Shown here piece after piece: positions 52,193 through 61,764 of a DNA stretch of 64,000 nt. Location: the NCBI RefSeq assembly GCF_040729435.1, contig NZ_CP160398.1, positions 62,001-126,000 on the forward strand, in the 5' to 3' direction. Both the position numbers and the translations under genes were made by a program. The stretch's first letter is position 1; every line of letters begins with the position of its first letter. The notes below the pieces were generated by a model that had not been told where the DNA came from, made no database searches, and worked only from the letters and a program-made list of their open reading frames with translations. This DNA comes from Pseudomonas sp. HOU2 (GTDB lineage: Bacteria; Pseudomonadota; Gammaproteobacteria; Pseudomonadales; Pseudomonadaceae).

Positions 52193-53614
52193 TTACTTGC
52201 TGGCGACGGTTTCCGGCTGCCAGCCACCACCCAAGGCCTTGTAGATCGCGACGATGCCGCGATACAGATCAACCTCGGCCTGGGCCTGGCTGTCTTCGGC
52301 GTTCAGGCGTTCGCGCTGGGCGTCGAGCAGCACGAGGAAGTCGGTGGTGCCTTCGCGGTAGCGGATCTCTGCCAGATCCGCAGCCTTACGGCTCGATTCA
52401 CTCTGGCGAATCAGCGAGATCAGCCGTTGCTGACGCTTGCCGTAATCGCTGAAGGCGTTTTCCGATTCTTCCAGCGCCAGCAGCACTTGTTGCTCGTAGG
52501 TGGCGAGTGCGCCTTCGGCGTCGGCATCGGCGCCGCGCAGACGCGCGCGCACGCTGCCCAGATCGAACGCCGCCCAGGTGATGCTCGGGCCGAGTGCCCA
52601 GGCGTTGGCCGCCGAGGAACCGATCTGCGAACCGCGCCCGGCCGTCCAGCCAAGGAACCCGCTGAGGCTGACCCGTGGGAACAGATCAGCTTTCGCCACG
52701 CCGATCCGCGCGGTGGCCGAGGCCAGTTTGCGCTCGGCGCTGAGGATGTCCGGCCGGCGTTGCAGCAGCTCACCCGGATCACCGATCGGCAAGGCTTTGG
52801 CGATTGCCGGCAAGTCTTTCGGGCTCAGATCCACGGTCAGCTTATCCGGACGCTCACCGAGCAGGGTAGCGATTCGGTTTTTCTGCCGAACCTGTTCGGC
52901 CTGCAATTGCGGCACGCTGGCTTCGACCGAGGCCAGACGCGCATCGGCCCGTTCGACGTCGAGCTGATCGCCAACGCCGGCGTCACGCAGGCTGATGGTG
53001 ATCTTGCGCGACTCCTGCTGGTTGTCCAGGTTGGCCACGGCGATCTTCTCGCGCAATTGCGCACCGCGCAGTTGACCGTAGGCATCCACCAGTTCGGCAA
53101 TCATGGTGACTTGCAGTTGGTACAGATCGGCTTCGGCCGCCTGCTGGTCGGCGTCGCTGGCTTCCAGATTGCGCTGGATCCGCCCGAACAGATCGAGTTC
53201 CCAGGCCATGTCCAGACCCAGATCGTAGCGTTCGCTATTGACCCGTTTGGTGGTTTGGCCGGGGATTTGCCCCTTGGCCAGATCACTGCTGGCGCGGCTG
53301 GTGATGGTCGGCATCGCATCGTTGCTGACGTCGTCGCGGATCGCCCGGGCGGCTTTCCAGCGGGCAAACGCCACGCGCAGTTGACGGTTGCCTTGCAGCG
53401 ATTGAGTGACCAACTGGTTGAGGGTCGGGTCGTCGAACTGCTGCCACCAGATGCCTTCGAATTTCGAACGGTCAAAGTTCTTCTGACCGGCAGCGCCGTC
53501 GGTGGCGGTCGTGATGTTGGCCGCCTCCGTCGCCGGGGTCTTGTAGTCAGGGCCGACGGCGCAGGCGCTCAACGCCAGCACCAGCAGACTCGGCAGGAAG
53601 ACTTTCAGACTCAT
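52193..53614 (-). CDS. oprN: Outer-membrane channel of a MexEF-OprN efflux system
   Basis: 473 residues. A lipoprotein signal (LLVLALSACAVGPDY, lipobox LSAC) and OprM/NodT-type outer-membrane factor sequence: FEGIWWQQFDDPTLNQLV, NRQLRVAFARWKAARAIRDD, and the late RVSLSGFLGWTAGRGSQIGS and YREGTTDFLVLLDAQRERLN, all close to OprN as I recall it. It overlaps the mexF stop by 1 nt. It forms the tripartite pump with MexE and MexF. Confidence 0.94.
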   Translation of the reverse strand: MSLKVFLPSLLVLALSACAVGPDYKTPATEAANITTATDGAAGQKNFDRSKFEGIWWQQFDDPTLNQLVTQSLQGNRQLRVAFARWKAARAIRDDVSNDAMPTITSRASSDLAKGQIPGQTTKRVNSERYDLGLDMAWELDLFGRIQRNLEASDADQQAAEADLYQLQVTMIAELVDAYGQLRGAQLREKIAVANLDNQQESRKITISLRDAGVGDQLDVERADARLASVEASVPQLQAEQVRQKNRIATLLGERPDKLTVDLSPKDLPAIAKALPIGDPGELLQRRPDILSAERKLASATARIGVAKADLFPRVSLSGFLGWTAGRGSQIGSSAANAWALGPSITWAAFDLGSVRARLRGADADAEGALATYEQQVLLALEESENAFSDYGKRQQRLISLIRQSESSRKAADLAEIRYREGTTDFLVLLDAQRERLNAEDSQAQAEVDLYRGIVAIYKALGGGWQPETVASK

Positions 53615-56600
53615 TATTGCGCCTCCAGTGGCTTTTGCAGAGCGTGCGCTTTGGCCGCTTTGCGGGCTTCGCCGCGCTCGACGAAATTACGGATCAACAC
53701 GTAGAACACTGGCGTCAGCAGCAACCCGAAGAAGGTCACCCCGAGCATCCCGGAGAACACCGCCACACCCATGGCGTGACGCATCTCGGCACCGGCACCG
53801 CTGGAAAACACCAGTGGCACCACACCCATGATGAACGCGAAGGAGGTCATCAGGATCGGCCGCAGACGCAGGCGGCAGGCTTCCAGTACCGCTGCCAGCG
53901 GATCGAGGCCTTCCAGCTGTTTATCCTTGGCGAACTCGACGATCAGAATCGCGTTCTTGCACGCCAGGCCCACCAGTACGATCAGGCCGATCTGGGTGAA
54001 GATGTTGTTGTCGCCGCCGGAGACAATCACCCCGGTGATGGCCGACAGCAGGGTCATCGGTACGATCAGGATCACCGCCAGTGGCAGGCTCCAGCTTTCG
54101 TATTGAGCGGCGAGCACCAGGAACGCCAGCAGTACGCAGAGCGGGAACACGAACAGCGCAGTGTTGCCGGACAGAATCTGCTGGTAGGTCAGGTCGGTCC
54201 ACTCGTAGGTCATGCCGTTCGGCAGTTCATCCTTGAGCAGTTTCTCGATGGCTTTTTCGGCCTGGCCGGAGCTGTAGCCGGGGGCTGCCGCACCGTTGAT
54301 TTCTGCGGTGATGAAACCGTTGTAGTGCATCACGCGATCCGGGCCCGAGGTGTCGCTGACCTTGATGAAGGTCGCCAGCGGGATCATTTCGCCCTTGTTG
54401 TTGCGCACTTTCAGCTGACCGATCTGGTCGGATTCGAGGCGGAACTGTTGCTCAGCCTGAACGTTGACCTGATAGGTACGCCCGAAGCGGTTGAAGTCGT
54501 TGGCATACAGCGAACCCAGATAAATCTGCAGGGTGTCGAAGATGTCGCTGACGGCCACGCCGTGGGTCTTGGCTTTTTCGCGGTCGATGGCGGCATCGAC
54601 CTGCGGCACGTTCACGGTGTAGCTGGTGAACAGCCCCGCAAGCTCAGGCACGCTGTGGCTTTTGGTGATGATGTTCATCGTCTCTTTGTACAGCTCGTCG
54701 TAGCCCAGGTTGCCGCGGTCTTCGATTTGCAGGCGGAACCCGCCAATGGTGCCCAGACCTTGTACTGGCGGTGGCGGGAAGATCGCCATGTACGCTTCCT
54801 GGATGTTCGCGTACTGACCGTTCAAGGCCCCGGCGATGGCGCCGGCGGACATGCTCGGGTCTTTACGTTCGTCGAACGGTTTCAGGGTCACGAACACAAT
54901 GCCGGCGTTCGGGCTGTTGGTGAAGCCGTTGATCGACAGACCGGGGAACGCTACGGCACTTTCCACGCCCGGCTGTTTCAGCGCCAGGTCGGACATGCGC
55001 TTGATCACGTCTTCGGTGCGATCCAGGCTCGCGGCGTCCGGCAGTTGCGCGAAGGCCACCAGGTATTGCTTGTCCTGGCCGGGTACGAAACCGGTCGGGG
55101 TGCTGGAGAAGCCGAAGAACGTCAGCACCATCAGGCCTGCATACAACAGCAGGGCGATGCCGCTGCCACGGATGACCCGGCGCACAGTACCGACGTAACC
55201 GTGGCTGGCCTTTTCAAAGAAGCGGTTGAACGGACGGAACAACCAGCCACCAAAGATCTTGTCGAGCACTTTGGAGAATCGGTCTTTCGGCGCGTCATGA
55301 CTTTTCAGCAACACAGCGGCCAGTGCCGGCGACAGGGTCAGCGAGTTGAACGCGGAGATCACGGTCGAGATCGCAATGGTCAACGCAAACTGCTTGTAGA
55401 ACTGCCCGGTGAGGCCGGAGATGAATGCCGCCGGCACAAACACCGCACACAGCACCAGCGCCGTCGCGATGATCGGGCCGGTCACTTCACCCATGGCTTT
55501 TTTGGTCGCATCGAACGGGTTGAGCCCCAGTTCAATGTTGCGCTCGACGTTCTCCACCACCACGATGGCGTCGTCCACGACGATACCGATCGCCAGTACC
55601 AGGCCGAACAGCGACAGGGCGTTGAGCGAGAAGCCGAACAGGTGCATCACCGCAAATGTACCGATCAACGATACCGGCACCGCCACCAACGGAATGATCG
55701 AGGCGCGCCAGGTCTGCAGGAACAGGATCACCACCAGCACCACGAGGATCAGTGCTTCGAAGAGGGTGTGAACCACCGCCTCGATCGAGCCGCGCACGAA
55801 GATCGTCGGGTCATAGACGATGCTGTAGTCCATGCCTTGCGGGAAGCCTTTCTTCAGCTCTTCCATCTTGCCGCGAACTTCGTTCGAGATATCGATGGCG
55901 TTCGAGCCTGGACGCTGGAAGATCGGGATCGCCACCGCTGGCTGGTTGTTCAGCAGCGAACGCAGGGCGTACTGGCTGGAACCGAGTTCAACGCGTGCGA
56001 TGTCCTTGAGGCGAGTGATTTCACCGTTGTCGCCGGAGCGAATGATGATGTTCTCGAACTCTTCTTCAGAAACCAGACGGCCCTGAGTGTTGACCGACAG
56101 CTGGAAGCTCTGGGCATTCGGGGCAGGGGGTGCACCGAGCTGACCGGCCGCCACTTGACGGTTCTGCTCACGAATCGCGGTCACCACATCGGTCGCGGTC
56201 AGATTGCGCGAAGCGGTCTTGTTCGGATCGAGCCAGACCCGCAGCGAGTAGTCGCCCATGCCGAACAGCTGCACGTCACCGACACCGCCCAGACGCGCCA
56301 GCTCATCCTTGATGTTGAGGATCGCGTAGTTGGACAGGTAGAGCATGTCGTAACGTTTGTCCGGCGAGGTCAAGTGCACAACCATGGTCAGGTCGGGCGA
56401 AGCCTTGTCGACGGTGATGCCGATGCGCGTCACTTCTTCGGGAAGTTTCGGCTCGGTCCGGGTCACCCGGTTTTGCACCTGCACCTGCGCGTTGTCCAGG
56501 TCAGTGCCCAGGGCGAAGGTGATGGTCAGGGTGATCTTGCCGTCAGCGGTGGACTGCGAGGACATGTACAGCATGTTCTCGACGCCGGTGATGGCCTGCT

Positions 56601-56802
56601 CCAGCGGAGCGGCCACGGTTTCACCGATGACTTTGGGGTTGGCGCCCGGGAAGTTGGCACGTACCACCACGGTCGGCGGCACGACTTCCGGGTATTCGCT
56701 GATCGGCAGCTGGAACAGCGAGATCGCACCGGCGATCAGGATCAACAGTGACAGCACCGCTGCGAAGATCGGCCGTGAAATGAAGAATTGGGAAAAATTC
56801 AT
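53614..56802 (-). CDS. mexF: RND efflux pump inner-membrane transporter
   Basis: 1062 residues, full length for RND pumps. It opens MNFSQFFISRPIFAAVLSLL and has the proton-relay segment GIVVDDAIVVVENVERNIEL. The match to MexF as I recall it is close throughout, including ENMLYMSSQSTADGKITLTI and YDPTIFVRGSIEAVVHTLFE. It exports chloramphenicol, quinolones and similar compounds using the proton gradient. It is 15 nt downstream of mexE. Confidence 0.96.
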   Translation of the reverse strand: MNFSQFFISRPIFAAVLSLLILIAGAISLFQLPISEYPEVVPPTVVVRANFPGANPKVIGETVAAPLEQAITGVENMLYMSSQSTADGKITLTITFALGTDLDNAQVQVQNRVTRTEPKLPEEVTRIGITVDKASPDLTMVVHLTSPDKRYDMLYLSNYAILNIKDELARLGGVGDVQLFGMGDYSLRVWLDPNKTASRNLTATDVVTAIREQNRQVAAGQLGAPPAPNAQSFQLSVNTQGRLVSEEEFENIIIRSGDNGEITRLKDIARVELGSSQYALRSLLNNQPAVAIPIFQRPGSNAIDISNEVRGKMEELKKGFPQGMDYSIVYDPTIFVRGSIEAVVHTLFEALILVVLVVILFLQTWRASIIPLVAVPVSLIGTFAVMHLFGFSLNALSLFGLVLAIGIVVDDAIVVVENVERNIELGLNPFDATKKAMGEVTGPIIATALVLCAVFVPAAFISGLTGQFYKQFALTIAISTVISAFNSLTLSPALAAVLLKSHDAPKDRFSKVLDKIFGGWLFRPFNRFFEKASHGYVGTVRRVIRGSGIALLLYAGLMVLTFFGFSSTPTGFVPGQDKQYLVAFAQLPDAASLDRTEDVIKRMSDLALKQPGVESAVAFPGLSINGFTNSPNAGIVFVTLKPFDERKDPSMSAGAIAGALNGQYANIQEAYMAIFPPPPVQGLGTIGGFRLQIEDRGNLGYDELYKETMNIITKSHSVPELAGLFTSYTVNVPQVDAAIDREKAKTHGVAVSDIFDTLQIYLGSLYANDFNRFGRTYQVNVQAEQQFRLESDQIGQLKVRNNKGEMIPLATFIKVSDTSGPDRVMHYNGFITAEINGAAAPGYSSGQAEKAIEKLLKDELPNGMTYEWTDLTYQQILSGNTALFVFPLCVLLAFLVLAAQYESWSLPLAVILIVPMTLLSAITGVIVSGGDNNIFTQIGLIVLVGLACKNAILIVEFAKDKQLEGLDPLAAVLEACRLRLRPILMTSFAFIMGVVPLVFSSGAGAEMRHAMGVAVFSGMLGVTFFGLLLTPVFYVLIRNFVERGEARKAAKAHALQKPLEAQ

Positions 56803-56817
56803 CGGAGTTGTCGTCCC

Positions 56818-58071
56818 TTAACCGCGTGGGGTCGCAGCGGCGAGCTTCACAGCCGTACCCTGTGCACCTTTGGCGGGCGCGACTTTGGGCAGGTTGCTGG
56901 CTTCCAGCGCTTGACGTTGTTGAGCCAGAGCGGCAATGGTCTGCTCGCTGGCCATCGGGATCACTTCAGGCGTCACCGGCGAACCCGGACGTACCCGTTG
57001 CAGACCCTTGACGATGATCGTGTCGTCCTTGTTCAGCCCGGTGCGCACGATGCGCAGGCCTTCGATCTTCGGCCCCAGTTCGACGGCGCGGTAGGCGGTC
57101 TTGTTGTCCGCATCCATCACCAGCACGAACTTCTTGCCCAGATCGGTGCCGACCGCTTCGTCGTTGATCAGCATGGCGTTGTAGGTGCCGCTGCCGACCA
57201 GTTTCAGCCGTGCGTACAGGCCCGGGGTGTAGGTGCCGTCGCTGTTGTCGAACACCGCGCGACCACGGATGGTGCCGGTTTTCGGGTTGACCTGGTTGTC
57301 GACGAAGTTCATCTGACCGAGGTGCGGGTTGCCGTCCTCGTTGGACAGGCCCATGTACACCGGGGTGGTGGCGCCACGTTGGCCGTTGCGGGCGAGTTGG
57401 GTGTATTTGAGGAACACACGCTCGTCGGCGTCGAAGTAGGCGTAGACCTTGTCGGTGGAGACCACGCTGGTCAGCGGGGTGGTATCGGCGGTCACCAGGT
57501 TGCCGGCGGTGATCTCGGCACGGCTGACGCGACCGCTGATTGGCGCGGTAACGCGGGTGAAGCTCAGGTTCAGCTTGGCCAGATCCAGTTGCGCCTGCAG
57601 GGCGCCGACGGCGGCGCGGGCTTCCTGGGCGGCGCTGGTGCGCGAGTCGGCCAGCTCGGCGGAGATGGCGTTGCTGGCACGCAGGCGTTCGCCACGCCCG
57701 GCTTCGTTTTCACTGCGGGTGGCGTTGGCACGGGATTGAGCAACCAGCGCTTCGAGGCGGCGCACCTCAGCCTGGAATGGACGCGGGTCGATCTGGAACA
57801 ACAGGTCGCCTTTCTTGACCAGTGCGCCTTCGGTGAAGGCCACCTCGTCGATCTGGCCGGAGACCCGAGGACGGATTTCAACGGTTTCCGGTGCTTCGAG
57901 GCGCCCGGTGAATTCGTCCCACTCGTTGACCGGTTGTTCCAGCACCTTGGCCACGCTGACTTTGGCAGCGGGCAGGGTGGCGGCAGTCTCCGGAGTCTTG
58001 CCGCAAGCGCTCATCACCAGCACGGCCAACATGGCCAAGGGGAAGCGCAAATGTTTGAGTGACTGTTCCAT
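56818..58071 (-). CDS. mexE: RND efflux pump periplasmic adaptor
   Basis: 417 residues from ATG 58071 (MEQSLKHLRFPLAMLAVLVM), a lipoprotein with lipobox VMSACGK. The adaptor's alpha-hairpin and barrel-sandwich sections are VSVAKVLEQPVNEWDEFTGR, EGALVKKGDLLFQIDPRPFQ and AYFDADERVFLKYTQLARNG, matching MexE. The gene is first in the mexEF-oprN operon. In P. aeruginosa the regulator MexT is adjacent; here no mexT lies upstream within the window, and a zinc-ribbon gene pair takes its place. A 15-bp palindrome lies 85 bp upstream. Confidence 0.95.
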   Translation of the reverse strand: MEQSLKHLRFPLAMLAVLVMSACGKTPETAATLPAAKVSVAKVLEQPVNEWDEFTGRLEAPETVEIRPRVSGQIDEVAFTEGALVKKGDLLFQIDPRPFQAEVRRLEALVAQSRANATRSENEAGRGERLRASNAISAELADSRTSAAQEARAAVGALQAQLDLAKLNLSFTRVTAPISGRVSRAEITAGNLVTADTTPLTSVVSTDKVYAYFDADERVFLKYTQLARNGQRGATTPVYMGLSNEDGNPHLGQMNFVDNQVNPKTGTIRGRAVFDNSDGTYTPGLYARLKLVGSGTYNAMLINDEAVGTDLGKKFVLVMDADNKTAYRAVELGPKIEGLRIVRTGLNKDDTIIVKGLQRVRPGSPVTPEVIPMASEQTIAALAQQRQALEASNLPKVAPAKGAQGTAVKLAAATPRG

Positions 58072-58155
58072 GGAATCATCCGCCAATGTATTGAAGATGG
58101 GCGGATGATGCTCGGCGGGCTGTGATGGCACGAATCGAATGAAGCAAAGGTAACT

Positions 58156-58170
58156 ATCATTCGGAATGAT
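58156..58170. promoter_or_regulatory. 15-bp perfect palindrome upstream of mexE (candidate operator)
   Basis: ATCATTCGGAATGAT: seven-base arms around a central G, 85-99 bp upstream of the mexE start and surrounded by AT-rich sequence. The form suits a TetR-type or other dimeric repressor. No matching regulator gene is adjacent. Confidence 0.5.
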
Positions 58171-58299
58171 ATAAGACCGATTCGAGCCCTCTAGCATGCA
58201 CCTTTCGTTAGGGTGCTATCAATTGGTTTGATGACAAATGTGTGTTGCGTCACCCGTAAAAATCCAGCGGCGGCTTCAGTTACCGATTGCACAAACAAA

Positions 58300-58322
58300 G
58301 AGACGGCCGTAAAGGCCGTCTC
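58300..58322 (-). terminator. Terminator downstream of the DUF805 zinc-ribbon gene
   Basis: GAGACGGCC-GTAAA-GGCCGTCTC, a perfect 9-bp stem with a 5-nt loop. On the minus strand it is followed by TTTGTTTG. It lies 22 nt after the gene's stop at 58345 in the direction of transcription. Confidence 0.85.
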
Positions 58323-58344
58323 GTTCAACGTGTTGCGGGGTGGC

Positions 58345-58797
58345 TCAGTTATTGCCTTTGCGGTTCGGCCCGAAACGGTTTGGCCCCGGCTGGCTGTCTT
58401 GCGCCAAAAATACTAGGTTGACGATCGGCAGCAGCAACCACCAGCCGCTGCGGTCGGTGTCGTGCATGCGGCGTGCACCGACGGCAATGCTCGGCAGCAA
58501 CATCGCCAGGTTGTACAGGTTGTAGAGCACACCCTTGGTGTTGAGCATGGCGTCGAGAACGCCCATGAGAATGCAGATGCCCAGGTTGATCAGCACAAAC
58601 ATCCAGTACTCGCGACGGGTGGCGCGGCCTTTGAATTCGGCGTAATTCTTCAGCGCTTCCACGTAAGGATTGCCGGTGGTGATGGCGGGGCCGCTGGCAT
58701 ACGACGGTTGAGCGGCCTGAGGTGCGCCGCACTGTGGGCATGCCACGGCCAGGCTACTAATTTCCTTGGCGCAACCACGGCAGAAAACCAAGCTCAT
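58345..58797 (-). CDS. Zinc-ribbon DUF805 membrane protein
   Basis: 150 residues. An N-terminal zinc ribbon (C6, C9, C20, C23 in FCRGCAKEISSLAVACPQCG) is followed by a DUF805 domain with hydrophobic segments (YWMFVLINLGICILMGVLDA, LYNLYNLAMLLPSIAVGARR) and the typical RRMHDTDRSGWWLLLP motif. The function of DUF805 is unknown. RBS AGGGAAAAAAT precedes ATG 58797. It starts 15 nt after the upstream zinc-ribbon gene, so the two form an operon. Confidence 0.9.
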   Translation of the reverse strand: MSLVFCRGCAKEISSLAVACPQCGAPQAAQPSYASGPAITTGNPYVEALKNYAEFKGRATRREYWMFVLINLGICILMGVLDAMLNTKGVLYNLYNLAMLLPSIAVGARRMHDTDRSGWWLLLPIVNLVFLAQDSQPGPNRFGPNRKGNN

Positions 58798-58812
58798 ATT
58801 TTTTCCCTAAAA

Positions 58813-59160
58813 TTATTCAATCGATAGACAGGACAAAACGAACGCGGCAAGGCCAGACAAAATGATGCCGGCGATCGCGAGGTTTCTTCCTGGGTGTTTT
58901 TGGTTGATACAGACGATGCCGCAAGTGAGGCCCGCAAGGCTGAGGATGCCCACACCGACAATCGCATCCCTGTCCCATTCGGAATCATCGAACAGGGTGA
59001 GTGCACTGATAATCCCGAGGATCAATGAAACGATGGCCAGCCAGGGCATTTCGGCTTGCGTTTGCGGCACGCAGGCCTGTTGGGGCGCCCCGCATTGGGG
59101 GCAGGTGAGCGCCGTTTCGTGTAGCTCCTTGGCGCAAGCACGACAATAGACCATTGCCAT
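58813..59160 (-). CDS. Zinc-ribbon DUF4190-like membrane protein
   Basis: 115 residues. The N-terminal zinc ribbon (C6, C9, C20, C23 in YCRACAKELHETALTCPQCG) closely resembles that of the next gene, but the membrane part differs: LAIVSLILGIISALTLF, VGVGILSLAGLTCGIVCI and LAIAGIILSGLAAFVLSCL, a DUF4190-like pattern with a basic QKHPGRN loop. AAGGA precedes ATG 59160. First gene of a two-gene operon; function unknown. Confidence 0.87.
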   Translation of the reverse strand: MAMVYCRACAKELHETALTCPQCGAPQQACVPQTQAEMPWLAIVSLILGIISALTLFDDSEWDRDAIVGVGILSLAGLTCGIVCINQKHPGRNLAIAGIILSGLAAFVLSCLSIE

Positions 59161-59326
59161 CGTTTTCCTTAACTGAGTGCGAATGCCCGACCCTCCAACG
59201 GTCGGGGCGGCGGTAAGTTAAACTTTATTACCGGATTTGTCATTAGCACTTTGCCATCATTGCTGCCGTGGGTACGCGGTTGCGAAATGACTGAAGGCAA
59301 TCGGGATTCCCTGCCAACGAGGTCAT

Positions 59327-60253
59327 TTACTTCTTCGGCATGGTCGAACGCTTCACTGGCTCCTTGCTGCTCAAGATACGCCGCGCGGCATGCACCGCCC
59401 GCCCGGAGAGCATTTCCATGCGTGGCGATTGCAATTCCCAGGCGTGCCAATAAAGCTCTACATCGGTGAAATGATTCGGCGCGACATCCACCAGCTCCCG
59501 ATTTTTCAGCAAGTCGCTGACCTGCATGTGCGGCACCATTCCATAACCCAGGCCACGGCGTATGGCTTTCAGACGTGCCTCCGGAAGTGACAGGTAGTGT
59601 GTGGGATAGGCGTCTGCGGTAAGACCGAAACGCGACTGCATGAACTCCGACTGCAAGGTGTCCTTGCGCGAATAGGCGAATACCGGCGCCTTGCGGGCAG
59701 TCGCGCGTGTCAGGCCCTTGGCAAACCAGCGCTGCTGAAACGCGGGCGATGCGACCAACTGATAGCGCATCGACCCCAGCAACTCGGCAAAACATCCCCG
59801 CATAGGCTGTGACCGCGTGCCGATGCAGCCAATGACCTGGCCGCTTTCCAGCAAGGCATAGGTGTGATCCTGATCGTCGACCACGACGTCGAGCAGAATA
59901 TTCTCGCTGACGAAGATCTCGGCCAGTGCCGGAAAGAACCAGGTGGCCAGCGTGTCGCCATTGACCGCAATCACCACGCGCAAGTGATCCTGTTCATCGC
60001 CGCTCAGCTCGTTGAGCAGTTCTGCTTCGAGCACGGTTGCACGGCGCAGGTAGAGCATCAGTTTTCTACCCGCCAGCGTCGGCTCGCAAGGGCGCCCGCG
60101 CACCACAACCGAGCTGCCGAGGCGAACTTCAAGGGCGTGTATGCGTTGCGACACCGCCGACGGTGTCACGTTAAGACGGTCTGCAGCCTTCTCGAAACTG
60201 CCGCTGTCGACCACGGCGAGGAACGCCTGCATCTGTTTTGCATCGAGTTGCAT
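59327..60253 (-). CDS. LysR-family regulator, ArgP/LysG-like
   Basis: 308 residues. Helix-turn-helix at residues ~18-40 (FEKAADRLNVTPSAVSQRIH), and an effector-binding domain that follows ArgP (IciA)/LysG: VVIAVNGDTLATWFFPALAE, and YQLVASPAFQQRWFAKGLTR. ArgP-like proteins usually respond to lysine or arginine and control lysine/arginine export. Here the adjacent divergent gene is a SotB-type exporter, 332 bp away, so it is a likely target. The start at 60253 is standard (MQLDAKQMQAFLAVVDSGSF). Confidence 0.93.
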   Translation of the reverse strand: MQLDAKQMQAFLAVVDSGSFEKAADRLNVTPSAVSQRIHALEVRLGSSVVVRGRPCEPTLAGRKLMLYLRRATVLEAELLNELSGDEQDHLRVVIAVNGDTLATWFFPALAEIFVSENILLDVVVDDQDHTYALLESGQVIGCIGTRSQPMRGCFAELLGSMRYQLVASPAFQQRWFAKGLTRATARKAPVFAYSRKDTLQSEFMQSRFGLTADAYPTHYLSLPEARLKAIRRGLGYGMVPHMQVSDLLKNRELVDVAPNHFTDVELYWHAWELQSPRMEMLSGRAVHAARRILSSKEPVKRSTMPKK

Positions 60254-60585
60254 GGCCGTCGCTCTGGTTAAGTATTTCTAAGCGTCACTGAAAGATACTG
60301 CGATTGTCTTCACTTCAACATGGCGCGGCTCAATCATTACTCTGCGGCCTGATCAATGACTGCATGCGCGTCTAAGGTTACTCGGGCCAGTGAACAAGGC
60401 AGCTTGATTGATCAATACCTCGTATGCTTCTACCGCATTGGAGCAGATCAGTGTGGCTTGACCCTCTGATGATGCGTCCTTTGAACGTCGACACATTCGG
60501 CAATCGGTATCAAGACACCGACAGATGGGCACAGATCGCTTGCGTACATTCACGCATGATCATCGAAGAGTAATACGACGTTTAA
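60254..60585. other. Divergent gap between the ArgP-like gene and sotB
   Basis: 332 bp, no convincing gene. It should contain both promoters. A short palindrome ATTGATCAAT is present near 60405-60415. Otherwise nothing I can name. Confidence 0.45.
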
Positions 60586-61764
60586 ATGAGTGAATCTACG
60601 GCGACAAACTCCGGCAACTGGTACGCAGTCATTGCCTTGGCACTGGCGGCTTTCGTGTTCAACACCACCGAATTTGTCCCGGTCGGTCTGTTGAGTTCGA
60701 TCGGCAGCAGCTTCGACATGTCGACCGCTCAGGTCGGTCTGATGTTGACCATCTATGCGTGGGTGGTGTCTCTGACATCGCTGCCGATCATGCTGCTGAC
60801 ACGTAACGTCGAACGACGGAAACTGCTGATTGTGCTGTTCGGGATGTTTATCGCCAGTCACATCCTGTCGAGTCTGGCGACCAGTTTCGGGGTGCTGCTG
60901 GTGAGCCGGATCGGTGTGGCGTTGTCGCACGCGTTGTTCTGGTCGATCACCGCGTCTCTGGCCGTGCGTCTGGCGCCACCGGGCAAACAGGTTCAAGCCT
61001 TGGGCTTGCTGGCAACCGGTACTTCGCTGGCGATGGTGCTGGGCATTCCCCTCGGTCGCTTGTTGGGCGAGGCCATGGGCTGGCGCACCACGTTCATCGT
61101 GATTGCAGGCTTTGCCGCGGCGCTGGTGTTCTGCCTGGCGAAGGTGCTGCCGCTGCTGCCCAGCCAGAACTCGGGCTCGCTCAAGAGCCTGCCCATATTG
61201 CTGAAACGACCTGCGCTGGTGGCCGTCTATGTTCTGACGGCGCTGGTGGTGACGGCACAGTTCACCGCCTACAGCTACATCGAACCGTTCGTACTGACCG
61301 TCGCCAACATGAGCGGCGATGTGGTGACGCTCCTGCTGTTGCTATTCGGCGGCGCCGGTATTTTCGGCTCGCTGCTGTTCAGCTACCTGCACAGCTATAA
61401 CCCACAGCGCTTTCTGATCATTTGCGTATCGGTGCTCGCCTTGTGCCTGGCTTCGCTGTTGCCGTTGAGCGGCAACGTCTCATACCTCGGCGTGCTGAGT
61501 GTGTTCTGGGGCATGGCGATCATGGGCTTCGGTCTGGCGTTGCAGTCGAAAGTCCTGGTGTTGGCGCCGGACGCCACCGACGTGGCGATGGCGCTGTTTT
61601 CAGGCATCTACAACATCGGTATCGGCGGCGGGGCGCTGGTCGGGAGCTGGGTTGGCAGTCAGTTTGGTTTTGCTTACATCGGGGTGGTGGGCGGGATGCT
61701 GGCGGCTTCGGCGCTGGCGTTTTACTGTTTGTCGATTTATCGACTCGCCCGGTCCGGGGTCTGA
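60586..61764 (+). CDS. sotB: MFS exporter, SotB (sugar efflux) family
   Basis: 392 residues, 12 hydrophobic helices. It follows the SotB/YdeA pattern: [20 protein letters not shown] in helix 1 (the [11 protein letters not shown] signature), [20 protein letters not shown], the [17 protein letters not shown] block, and [20 protein letters not shown]. The family exports arabinose, IPTG and related compounds, and some members amino acids. ATG 60586 with GAAGAG about 16 nt upstream, which is a weak ribosome-binding site. It is divergent from the ArgP-like regulator. Confidence 0.93.
   Translation: MSESTATNSGNWYAVIALALAAFVFNTTEFVPVGLLSSIGSSFDMSTAQVGLMLTIYAWVVSLTSLPIMLLTRNVERRKLLIVLFGMFIASHILSSLATSFGVLLVSRIGVALSHALFWSITASLAVRLAPPGKQVQALGLLATGTSLAMVLGIPLGRLLGEAMGWRTTFIVIAGFAAALVFCLAKVLPLLPSQNSGSLKSLPILLKRPALVAVYVLTALVVTAQFTAYSYIEPFVLTVANMSGDVVTLLLLLFGGAGIFGSLLFSYLHSYNPQRFLIICVSVLALCLASLLPLSGNVSYLGVLSVFWGMAIMGFGLALQSKVLVLAPDATDVAMALFSGIYNIGIGGGALVGSWVGSQFGFAYIGVVGGMLAASALAFYCLSIYRLARSGV

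Noticed and set aside
53617..56751. A 1044-codon open frame on the plus strand opposite mexF
   Set aside because: Shadow of mexF caused by high GC at third positions; His/Gln/Arg-rich and without recognisable motifs.
58072..58330. MexT (nod-box-like) binding site in the mexE leader
   Set aside because: I looked for ATCA-N5-GTCGAT-N4-ACYAT in both orientations and found only partial matches.
60353..60553. A 66-codon frame in the ArgP-sotB gap
   Set aside because: Cys/Arg-rich random-like sequence without ribosome-binding site.
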